A DNA stretch of 64,000 bases from CALXQW01 sp031553045 (GTDB taxonomy: Bacteria > Verrucomicrobiota > Verrucomicrobiia > Opitutales > Intestinicryptomonadaceae), in NCBI GenBank assembly GCA_031553045.1, contig JAVBLZ010000001.1:248001-312000 (forward strand). Direction: 5' to 3'. Under the pieces are notes generated by a model, which saw nothing but the letters and a program-made list of their open reading frames with translations, did no database searches and was not told the DNA's origin. Positions 1 through 7,596 of the stretch are shown here, piece after piece. Positions within the stretch are counted from its first letter, which is position 1. Each line of letters opens with the position of its first letter. The translations under genes were made by a program, and so were the position numbers.

Positions 1-92
1 TAACCTTTGCGGCAATTCCTGAGCCCTCTGCTTATGCGGCGGTTTTAGGCTTAATTGCCCTATTCTTTGCAATACGTCGCAGGCGTAAATAG
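1..92 (+). CDS. PEP-CTERM protein, 3' end only
   Basis: Only the last 29 codons are in the window; the reading frame is open to the left edge. The visible C-terminus has the three-part PEP-CTERM sorting signal: an IPEPS motif, a hydrophobic segment of about 15 residues (AYAAVLGLIALFFAI) and a basic RRRRK tail before TAG. In this family the signal is recognised by an exosortase that anchors or releases the exported protein at the envelope; no exosortase is in the window. The tail is very close to that of the next gene, also at DNA level and past the stop codon, which suggests a tandem duplication. Nothing can be said about the missing body of the protein. Confidence 0.85.
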   Translation, partial: TFAAIPEPSAYAAVLGLIALFFAIRRRRK

Positions 93-117
93 TTAAATTT
101 ATATCCAGCAAATTCCG

Positions 118-147
118 AGCCTCTTTAATAAAAAAGGGGCTTTTTTA
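118..147 (+). terminator. Rho-independent terminator
   Basis: A 9-bp stem (AGCCTCTTT with AAAGGGGCT, one G-U pair) closes a short A/T loop and runs into six T residues. It lies 26 bases after the stop codon of the partial PEP-CTERM gene. Confidence 0.8.
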
Positions 148-153
148 TTTTTA

Positions 154-182
154 TTGACAACAAGTATTTAGCATATACTTTC
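154..182 (+). promoter_or_regulatory. Candidate promoter of the first complete PEP-CTERM gene
   Basis: A perfect TTGACA box sits at 154-159, just after the terminator and 54 bases before the start codon. The -10 box is less clear: TATACT at 174 is well formed but only 14 bases away, while TACTTT at 176 gives a 16-base spacer. Placement is by eye only. Confidence 0.4.
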
Positions 183-212
183 CAAGACACAAAAATTAAC
201 CCTATCGTTCCC

Positions 213-3200
213 ATGAAAACCCACTTTAAACAAGCATTTGTAAGTTTGTCTTTTATAACATCAGGATTGCTTACAGCATTGTCGGCTGCCAACACTGATT
301 ATTACTGGATAGTTGAAACCGACCCCGCCGGCAATCCATTGGCATCTACCGCAAGATTTTGGACTTTAGACAACTCTACCGCAACCCCAGTTGTATGCAC
401 ATCAGCGCCTGCTTTTAACGCTGCAACAGACGTGGCGGACAGCCGTCAAAATGTCTATCTGGGTGAATATGCAAGGTCTGGCACAGGCAACTTTGGCATG
501 ATGAATATGCCAGACGGTGCTTTATATTTTGGAGACTTTGTAAACAACAAAACTACAATCTGGGGCACCGTAACCCCTAAAAGTTGGGATATATACACTA
601 CCAGCAGCACGGGGGTTTGGAACATACGCGGCAATCTTGTTCAAGATTCCTCGCAAGTTACCATGCAAATGCGCAATAGCAGTGGCACTGTGGGTAAGCT
701 AAAGGTCAATGTAACCGGTGCTACCGATATGGCAGATTCTGGCAAACTGATAGTCCAAAATGGCACTATGGCTTTTGGTACTATTGCCGTCGGTGCATTT
801 CAATATTATATAGATAGTGTAAATGTTTCTGGGCTAACAAGCGTAACCGGCAAGACTGTTGAAAGAACTTTGGGCGGCACACTCTTTCTTGCTGCAAATG
901 AGGCAAATTTTAACGGCGGGCTAACAGTATCTGGAGAGGCTGCCAACGTGGCTTCAAATTTAAGAAACACTTTTACTGTAACGGGAGACACTACGGTTTC
1001 CGGCACTGGCGCAAAGATTGCGCTAAATGTGGCACAGACTGCCGCAGGCGTATATAGCACAACTACTGCCGCAAATTTTAAAGGCAAAGTTACTGTGAGC
1101 GACGGCGGCGCACTCATCTTGGGCGCTACTACAACAAATTATGTTTTAAATGCAAAAGGCAAGCTAAGCTCATTTTCAGCCACAGATTTAGATTATACGG
1201 CTTCAGCACCTCTTCAGGCAAATGTGGGTTCTTTTAAGGTAAAGGCAAGTGAAACAGTTTTGGGCTCTACGGGCACATTCAACTGGTCTAGCGGCAATGT
1301 AACCAATAATAGGTTATACATGCAAGCAGACAGCATGGATATTGATATTTTAAATGTTGGCAAATCTACCGACACAAACGCCTCTTATTTTGAAGTGTTT
1401 AGAGGTTCAGATGTTACTGACCCACATATTGGCGTTGGCGACGTAAAAATAGGTACTCTGAATGTGGACGGCGCTCTTTCTGTACGTTTGGGCTACCTAA
1501 ACAATTCCCTTCGCTCTTACGTAAAATACGCAAATATAACAATAGACGCTCTTACATTAAATTCCAGCAATGGCAATCCTTCTGAATTTTATGCGGATGC
1601 CATAACCATAAACTCTTTTTCTAAAAAGGGTGCAAGCAGTTTGGTCTTGGGTATGGGCAACAGCAATTCCACGGGTAAAGGCATGGCTGCAACCACAATC
1701 ACCATAGGTAAAGATGCTGCCGCAGTTTCAACTCTGGAAAAGGGTGATGTAGCTATTGCAGGGCTCACAAATACCATTAATGGCGACTTTAGAATGGGTG
1801 TTAGCGGCGTAAAATCGGCGGCAGCTTTGGAAGTCAGATCTGCTTGCGATACTAATGGAGATTGGGTTGCATCCACAACAAACATCAATAAATTAACCTT
1901 CCTCAAAGGTTTGAATGATAGCGACGGCTCCAGCTCATTCACCATCAAAAGGTCGGGTGCTTATGCAAACAATATCACAATTACCGAAGTTGTTTTGGAC
2001 GCTTTTATAAGCGCATCTATTGGCGAAACCTCATCAAGATTGGGAGACGTAAATATAACAACAATTACAAATAGCTCAACCACAAGCGGAAACATGTCTT
2101 TGAAAATCTTCTCCCGCAATACCGATGCTGAAACTGATTCCGCCTCCGCCACATATTACAGCACAAACATAACAAATTATAACCATACAGGCTCTGCCAT
2201 CAATAGGGTAAGCCTTAATCAAAATACGAAAATAGACACCTTTAATATGAAGTCTAGCGCTTCCGGCGCTGTCGAATCTGAAGCGAGCATGATTGTAAAC
2301 GCCTACGTTAAAACCCTGAATTATGAGAATAACGGCACATACAGGTTCGGTGATACTGCCGCTAACAAGTACTTTACGTCTTTAAAAATTGACACCTTAA
2401 ATATGAGCGCAGGCGTAACTGGCGGCGGTCTGCTTAGCGTTTATTCCAGAGATACCAACATCGGCATCATAGACATAACAAAACGCGGCAAGGTTGATTT
2501 TTACGGCACAGCAACCATAGGTGCTATCAAGGTAAATGACTCTTTGGGCGCAACGGGTAGCGCATATAGCTCTTTGTCATTCCGTGAAAATTCCACAATC
2601 ACTGGAAATATTGAACTTAATATCCAAGATGCAAGCAACGAAACCTTCCTCAATCTTGGCGTTGCAAATGGCAAAACATTGACATCTACCGGCGTAATTT
2701 CTTTAGGAAGTAAAGGTGCGTTGCAGCTTAATTATGCAATAGGCACACCAGATACTTCTTCCGTAAGCAATTATGTCTTTGCGGGTGTATCAAGCCAAGT
2801 CTCCGATGGCAGCCTTACACGTATTTACACAGACGCTGCAAGCGGCAACGTAACGCTCACGCTTAATGGCTCTGCAGATTTTGATTATAAGGCCAGAATA
2901 CATGACTTTAGCGGCACTCTTGAAAGTGATTTGCCAATAGGCGCAAAAATATCTATCACAAAGTCAGGCTCTGGCGTACAGAAACTCATGGGAGACAATT
3001 ATTATAGGGGTCTTACAACAGTCAATTCTGGTGAGCTTCATATCCGTACAAACACACTCTCAAACAAAAAGGGCTTGGGTATCGGCGATGTGATGTTAAA
3101 CGGCGGCAAATTCAGCGCCATTGAAGCCAATTCTGAAATAGGCTCTTTAACCGCCAAAGATTTAACTTGGAATAGTGGCGCTTCAATCATAGTTGATATT

Positions 3201-3524
3201 AGCGGCACCGGGCACGACATAATAAACCTCGATACGTTGACAAAGGGCACTGGCACTGCATTTACTTTTGAGCTTAACATTGAGAACATAGTTAAAGATT
3301 ATGAATATCAACTCTTGGGCTTTGCAGATTCCACATTCTCCGATGCCGATGACTTTGAATATATCGTACAAAGCGGTTCTCTGGGAGACCTTGTGGGCAA
3401 GTTTAAATTCTTGGAAAATAGCGGCGTGTACCTGACCTTTACGGCGATTCCTGAACCTAGCACCTATGCTGCTATTTTTGCTTTTGCCGCCCTACTTTTT
3501 GCGATACGTCGCAGGCGCAAGTAG
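213..3524 (+). CDS. PEP-CTERM protein with autotransporter-type beta-strand repeat
   Basis: An exported 1103-aa surface protein. The N-terminus has a signal peptide (positive start, hydrophobic stretch, likely cut after ALSAA near residue 26). The body is low-complexity, rich in Ser, Thr, Asn, Gly and Ala, with alternating beta-like segments as in right-handed beta-helix passengers. Around residues 905-950 (GDNYYRGLTTVNSGEL) it matches the autotransporter-associated beta-strand repeat (PATR). There is no outer-membrane barrel; instead it ends with PEPSTY at 1080, a hydrophobic segment and RRRRK, so sorting is probably by exosortase. Upstream lies a candidate promoter and no clear Shine-Dalgarno sequence; downstream a strong terminator, so it is probably monocistronic. 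It is a paralogue of the gene at 50488-53763. Ligand or role unknown; adhesion or matrix are guesses. Confidence 0.85.
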   Translation: MKTHFKQAFVSLSFITSGLLTALSAANTDYYWIVETDPAGNPLASTARFWTLDNSTATPVVCTSAPAFNAATDVADSRQNVYLGEYARSGTGNFGMMNMPDGALYFGDFVNNKTTIWGTVTPKSWDIYTTSSTGVWNIRGNLVQDSSQVTMQMRNSSGTVGKLKVNVTGATDMADSGKLIVQNGTMAFGTIAVGAFQYYIDSVNVSGLTSVTGKTVERTLGGTLFLAANEANFNGGLTVSGEAANVASNLRNTFTVTGDTTVSGTGAKIALNVAQTAAGVYSTTTAANFKGKVTVSDGGALILGATTTNYVLNAKGKLSSFSATDLDYTASAPLQANVGSFKVKASETVLGSTGTFNWSSGNVTNNRLYMQADSMDIDILNVGKSTDTNASYFEVFRGSDVTDPHIGVGDVKIGTLNVDGALSVRLGYLNNSLRSYVKYANITIDALTLNSSNGNPSEFYADAITINSFSKKGASSLVLGMGNSNSTGKGMAATTITIGKDAAAVSTLEKGDVAIAGLTNTINGDFRMGVSGVKSAAALEVRSACDTNGDWVASTTNINKLTFLKGLNDSDGSSSFTIKRSGAYANNITITEVVLDAFISASIGETSSRLGDVNITTITNSSTTSGNMSLKIFSRNTDAETDSASATYYSTNITNYNHTGSAINRVSLNQNTKIDTFNMKSSASGAVESEASMIVNAYVKTLNYENNGTYRFGDTAANKYFTSLKIDTLNMSAGVTGGGLLSVYSRDTNIGIIDITKRGKVDFYGTATIGAIKVNDSLGATGSAYSSLSFRENSTITGNIELNIQDASNETFLNLGVANGKTLTSTGVISLGSKGALQLNYAIGTPDTSSVSNYVFAGVSSQVSDGSLTRIYTDAASGNVTLTLNGSADFDYKARIHDFSGTLESDLPIGAKISITKSGSGVQKLMGDNYYRGLTTVNSGELHIRTNTLSNKKGLGIGDVMLNGGKFSAIEANSEIGSLTAKDLTWNSGASIIVDISGTGHDIINLDTLTKGTGTAFTFELNIENIVKDYEYQLLGFADSTFSDADDFEYIVQSGSLGDLVGKFKFLENSGVYLTFTAIPEPSTYAAIFAFAALLFAIRRRRK

Positions 3525-3543
3525 TTAAATTTGTAAATTTTCC

Positions 3544-3578
3544 AAAACGGCTTCATAAAAAATTGAAGCCGTTTTTTA
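3544..3578 (+). terminator. Rho-independent terminator
   Basis: A 12-bp stem (AAAACGGCTTCA with TGAAGCCGTTTT) with an A-rich loop ends in a run of T. It follows the PEP-CTERM gene stop by 20 bases. Confidence 0.9.
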
Positions 3579-3687
3579 TTTGAAAATGAGCTCAAATATT
3601 TTGGAAAAAAATATTGGTATTTTTTTCAAAACAGTATTTCATTTGATGGATTAACAATTATTACTAACAATGTTTTATTAGCAAGAG

Positions 3688-4785
3688 ATGGCAGATTTTT
3701 TTGAATTGATTGGTGTCAACAAATCTTTTGGTACGCACCATGTAGTCAAGGATGTCAGCATTAGCGTAAAGAAAGGCGAGGTCTTTTCTTTGTTAGGGCC
3801 AAGCGGTTGCGGTAAGACAACCATTTTAAGAATGGCCGGTGGGTTTGAAAAAGCGGATAGCGGCAGCATAATTCTGGATTCAAAAAACATCACCGACGCC
3901 TCTCCAAACAAGCGCAAAATAAATACGATTTTTCAGAACTATGCGCTTTTTCCACACATGTCTTTATGGGATAATGTCGCCTTTGGTCCGCGCAATGCGG
4001 GCATTAAAAAACCTGAAATAGAAAAGCGGGTGAATGAAATGTTAGACATTGTCAAAATGTCGGACCACGCCCGCAAACGCCCAGACCAAATAAGCGGCGG
4101 GCAAAAGCAGAGAATCGCCATAGCAAGGGCGCTTATTAATTATCCAAAACTGCTCTTGCTTGATGAGCCGCTTGCGGCCTTAGATTTGAAGCTTCGCCAG
4201 CACATGCTGCTTGAGCTTGACAGAATACACGACGTATTTGGCACAACCTTCATATACGTAACCCATGACCAGAATGAAGCCATGAGTTTGAGCGACCATA
4301 TCGCCGTAATGAACGAAGGCCGCATTGAGCAAGTGGGCACGCCCGCCGAAATTTATGAAAATCCACGCACAAAATTTGTGGCATCATTTATCGGCGACAC
4401 AAATTTATTCGACGCAAAAATTATTGAGCGCATTGATTCGGAGTATGTAAAAATAGATATCTTCGGGCTTGGTGAGTTTTACGCCTTTAATGAACAAAAA
4501 TTCCCCGTGGGCGACAGAATCACTTTGAGCATGCGTCCTGAACGTTTTAGGATTTTCGCCGAAAAACCACAGGTTGACGCTCAAAACGCCATTGAAGCGG
4601 AAGTTACGGATATCATTTATCAAGGCGCAAAAACCCGCTATTGGGTGAAGGCGGGCACTCATAGAATAAACGTTTTGCAGCAACACAATCGCTGTTATCT
4701 TGACCAAAAGCAGCCAACTTGGGGCGATAAAGTTTGGCTTGTTTGGCATAGGGATGACGTTACAACACTTCCACATTCTGAATAA
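3688..4785 (+). CDS. potA: Spermidine/putrescine ABC transporter ATP-binding protein PotA
   Basis: The cytoplasmic ATPase that drives polyamine import; 365 aa, the usual PotA length. ABC motifs are all present: Walker A GPSGCGKTT (37-45), Q-loop FQNYALFP (Q83), signature ISGGQKQ (135-141), Walker B LLLLDEP (155-161) and the H-loop histidine at 193. The C-terminal third (from about 235) is a TOBE-type regulatory domain. It is first of four genes (potABCD) packed with gaps of 8 bases or overlaps. Start is ATG without a well-spaced Shine-Dalgarno sequence. A weak promoter candidate is TTGATG at 3643 with AACAAT at 3666. Family members that carry other solutes (iron, Fbp type) look alike, but the downstream binding protein supports polyamines. 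Confidence 0.93.
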   Translation: MADFFELIGVNKSFGTHHVVKDVSISVKKGEVFSLLGPSGCGKTTILRMAGGFEKADSGSIILDSKNITDASPNKRKINTIFQNYALFPHMSLWDNVAFGPRNAGIKKPEIEKRVNEMLDIVKMSDHARKRPDQISGGQKQRIAIARALINYPKLLLLDEPLAALDLKLRQHMLLELDRIHDVFGTTFIYVTHDQNEAMSLSDHIAVMNEGRIEQVGTPAEIYENPRTKFVASFIGDTNLFDAKIIERIDSEYVKIDIFGLGEFYAFNEQKFPVGDRITLSMRPERFRIFAEKPQVDAQNAIEAEVTDIIYQGAKTRYWVKAGTHRINVLQQHNRCYLDQKQPTWGDKVWLVWHRDDVTTLPHSE

Positions 4786-4793
4786 TATTTAAA

Positions 4794-5714
4794 GTGTCAA
4801 AAAATTCTGAAAATAAAAAGTTGTCATTATCAAAAGTGCAGATGCAGTTTGGTAAAGACAAGTTGTCGGAATTTTTTCTTACATTGCCAAGCTATTCTTG
4901 GCTCATCATATTTTTTGTAATTCCAAGCATCTTGGTATTTGCAATAGCGTTCAAGGTTTCGGATGCGCAAGGCGGCATAGGCGATAATTGGTCTTTTGAG
5001 ACAATCTCAAAAGTGTTTTCCGCAACCTATGCCAAGATTGCTTGGCGCACGGTTTGGGTAAGCTTATTGGTTACAATATTCTGTCTTTTGCTTGCAATAC
5101 CCGTAGGCTATTGGATAAGCAAACGCCCAAAAAAATGGCAAAGTTGGCTCTTGCTTTTGGTTATCATACCGCTTTGGACAAATTTTTTGATACGCATATT
5201 TGCTTGGAGAGCGCTTTTGCATCCTGACGGCATAGTGCGCAGCGCCCTTCTCAATATGGGGCTCATTGGTGAAGACGTGTATCTTTTAAATAACATCTGT
5301 GCGGTTATTCTTGTTACAATTTACACGTTTTTGCCATTTGCAATTTTGCCAATTTATGCGGCTAGCGAGCGTTTTGATTTCTCTCTTATGGAAGCCGCCA
5401 GAGACTTGGGTGCAAGCCGTTTCAAGGCTTTTAAAAGCATATATTTAAGAGGCATAAGCAGGGGCATAATCACGGCGTTTTTGATAGTTTTCATACCCTC
5501 TCTTGGCTCTTACGCAATTCCAGATTTGGTGGGCGGCATAGACAATGAACTTTTAGGCAACAGAATCGCCCTGCGTGCAACCGCAAACCGCAATCTGCCT
5601 GAAGCTGCAGCCATTGCGGTAATCTTGGCAATAATAATAGTTATGCCGCTTTGCGCATTTTTGTTCGGCAAAAAACGCATCAGTTCAAAACCCTATATAG
5701 GTATTTCAAAATGA
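4794..5714 (+). CDS. potB: Spermidine/putrescine ABC transporter permease PotB
   Basis: Inner-membrane permease subunit, 306 aa, with about six hydrophobic segments (the first near residues 33-55). The cytoplasmic loop that docks with the ATPase has the EAA motif near residues 199-215, starting MEAARDLGASRFKAF. The start is GTG at 4794, eight bases after potA; the first 25 or so residues are polar and precede the first membrane span. It overlaps potC by ATGA. It should pair with PotC as a heterodimeric channel. Confidence 0.92.
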   Translation: MSKNSENKKLSLSKVQMQFGKDKLSEFFLTLPSYSWLIIFFVIPSILVFAIAFKVSDAQGGIGDNWSFETISKVFSATYAKIAWRTVWVSLLVTIFCLLLAIPVGYWISKRPKKWQSWLLLLVIIPLWTNFLIRIFAWRALLHPDGIVRSALLNMGLIGEDVYLLNNICAVILVTIYTFLPFAILPIYAASERFDFSLMEAARDLGASRFKAFKSIYLRGISRGIITAFLIVFIPSLGSYAIPDLVGGIDNELLGNRIALRATANRNLPEAAAIAVILAIIIVMPLCAFLFGKKRISSKPYIGISK

Positions 5715-6502
5715 TTAAGGGTTTAATACGCAGCTTAAAATCAACCTCATTATTTATGACATTTTTTGTCATGATATTTTTGTACCTGCCTATATGTATG
5801 CTGGTGGCGCAATCTTTTAATGAGTCAAAGTTCGGCGGTAAATGGAAGGGTTTTTCATTAAAATGGTATGAAGCGCTGATTGAAAATTCCGGCATCATAG
5901 AAGCTTCTTTGAACACCCTTTACATAGGTTTGATAGCAACGCTTGTGGCAACGGTTTTGGGCACGCTTTCAGCTTGGGTTTTGCACGTTTACAAAAGCCC
6001 TCTGCAAAAGACGCATTATTCTTTAATTTACGCTCCGCTTGTAATGCCCGATGTTTTGATGGGTATAAGCCTACTGCTTTTCTTTGTCAGCTTTGGGGCG
6101 GATTTAAGTTTGACCACCGTGATATGCGCCCACATAACTTTTTGCGTAAGTTTTGTAACTTTTGTTGTGCTTGCGAGGCTTCAAGATTTTGATTTCAACT
6201 TGATACACGCCGCCCTAGATTTGGGGGCAAGCTGGCCAAGAATAGTTTGGAAAATTATTTTGCCCATACTCGCACCTGGGATTGCCGCCGGGGCGTTGAT
6301 GTCTTTCACGCTATCTATGGATGACTTTGTTGTTACATTTTTTGTCGGCGGCCCCGGCAGCACAACTTTGCCTGTAAAGGTTTATAGCATGATGAAGCAC
6401 GGCACACCCACAATCATCAATGCGCTCTCTGTAATTTTTATGGCGCTCACATTTACTGTTGCAATAATTGCACAACTGCTTACTAGAAGAAAATACAAAT
6501 GA
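5711..6502 (+). CDS. potC: Spermidine/putrescine ABC transporter permease PotC
   Basis: Second permease subunit, 263 aa, with six predicted membrane segments and an EAA loop (HAALDLGASWPRIVWKI). I place the start at ATG 5711, which overlaps the potB stop as ATGA. An in-frame TTG at 5651 would add 20 polar residues and overlap potB by 64 bases, which is unlikely. The end again overlaps the next gene by ATGA, so translation of potB, potC and potD is probably coupled. Confidence 0.92.
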   Translation: MIKGLIRSLKSTSLFMTFFVMIFLYLPICMLVAQSFNESKFGGKWKGFSLKWYEALIENSGIIEASLNTLYIGLIATLVATVLGTLSAWVLHVYKSPLQKTHYSLIYAPLVMPDVLMGISLLLFFVSFGADLSLTTVICAHITFCVSFVTFVVLARLQDFDFNLIHAALDLGASWPRIVWKIILPILAPGIAAGALMSFTLSMDDFVVTFFVGGPGSTTLPVKVYSMMKHGTPTIINALSVIFMALTFTVAIIAQLLTRRKYK

Positions 6503-7545
6503 AAATTAAAACATTCATACAAGTTTGCATAGCGTTTTTTACGCTATTGCTGATAACAGCCTGCGATGTCGGCAAACCCACATTGCGTATCTACACATGG
6601 TCTGACTATATGGATATGGACCTTGTTAAAGAATTTGAAAAAGAATTCAACTGCAAGGTCATTATAGACTACTTTGATTCCAATGAGCTCATGCTTACAA
6701 AAATCAAGTCTGGCGGCACGGGTTATGACATCATCACCCCCTCCTCTTACATGGTTGAAATCATGCGCGACCAAAATTTGCTCAACAAATTGGAGCTTTC
6801 AAAAATTCCCAATGCAAAATTTGTGGACAAGAAATATCTAGACACTCTTGCGTTGGATAAAAATATGGAATTTAGCGTGCCCTACATGATAGGTTATTCT
6901 TGTATCGCCTACAACAAATCTAGGATTCCAAACATTCCTGATTCTTGGGGGCTTTTTGATACCGATAAATTTGGCAACCGCAACACGCTTTTGAACGACA
7001 TCCGTGAAACGGTCGGCGCTGCGCTTAAATACAAGGGTTATAGCATAAACACTAAAGAGCGCAAAGAACTTCAAGAAGCAAAAGATGTATTGCTTACTTG
7101 GCGCAAAAACATAGTCAGGTTTGAAAATGAAGCCTATAAAAGCGGCATAGAAAGCGGAGAGTTTTATATCGTGATGGGCTACAAGGGAGACTTGATTCAA
7201 GTTATCAATGAAAATAAAAGCACTCTTGGCTTAATGATTCCAAAAGAAGGCGTTAGTATTTCCTGCGATGACTGGGTAATACCTGTTGGCGCAAAAAATT
7301 CGGAATTGGCGTACTTATTCATCAATTTTATGTGCAAGCCTGAAAGCGCTGCAACAAACATGATTCTTACAAGCTACACATCTCCAATTTTAGAAGGTTT
7401 TAAATTTTTGCCTGAAGACGTGCGTAATTCTCCGATATACAGTTTGCCACCTGAAGAAATCCTCAAAAAATCTGAAGTCATCAGAGATGTTGGCGACTAT
7501 ATCAAATTTTACAATGAAGTTTGGGATGCGGTAAAATCCAACTAA
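6499..7545 (+). CDS. potD: Polyamine-binding lipoprotein PotD
   Basis: Substrate-binding component of the importer, 348 aa. The N-terminus is a lipoprotein signal peptide with lipobox LITAC (Cys22), so the protein should be lipid-anchored in the periplasm rather than soluble as in E. coli. The mature start (LRIYTWSDYMD) is typical of the PotD/PotF family, in which the Trp and acidic residues line the polyamine pocket. Last gene of the operon; a strong hairpin terminator follows within 15 bases. Putrescine versus spermidine preference cannot be told by eye. Confidence 0.92.
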   Translation: MKIKTFIQVCIAFFTLLLITACDVGKPTLRIYTWSDYMDMDLVKEFEKEFNCKVIIDYFDSNELMLTKIKSGGTGYDIITPSSYMVEIMRDQNLLNKLELSKIPNAKFVDKKYLDTLALDKNMEFSVPYMIGYSCIAYNKSRIPNIPDSWGLFDTDKFGNRNTLLNDIRETVGAALKYKGYSINTKERKELQEAKDVLLTWRKNIVRFENEAYKSGIESGEFYIVMGYKGDLIQVINENKSTLGLMIPKEGVSISCDDWVIPVGAKNSELAYLFINFMCKPESAATNMILTSYTSPILEGFKFLPEDVRNSPIYSLPPEEILKKSEVIRDVGDYIKFYNEVWDAVKSN

Positions 7546-7555
7546 AAATTCCCCT

Positions 7556-7590
7556 AAAAAAACGCACTTTTTTGAGTGCGTTTTTTTTAG
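7556..7590. terminator. Bidirectional terminator between potD and hrpB
   Basis: Stem AAAACGCACT with AGTGCGTTTT (7559-7568 with 7575-7584), flanked by an A run on the left and a T run on the right, so it can end the potABCD transcript and also the converging hrpB transcript. Confidence 0.88.
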
Positions 7591-7596
7591 CGGTTT

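Noticed and set aside
806..2152. Antisense ORFs in the first PEP-CTERM gene
   Set aside because: They mirror Ser/Thr/Ala-rich codons, lack gene-like features, and lie wholly inside a well-supported gene.
5651..5710. TTG start for potC
   Set aside because: It adds residues unlike the family and overlaps potB heavily; ATG 5711 gives the usual ATGA overlap.
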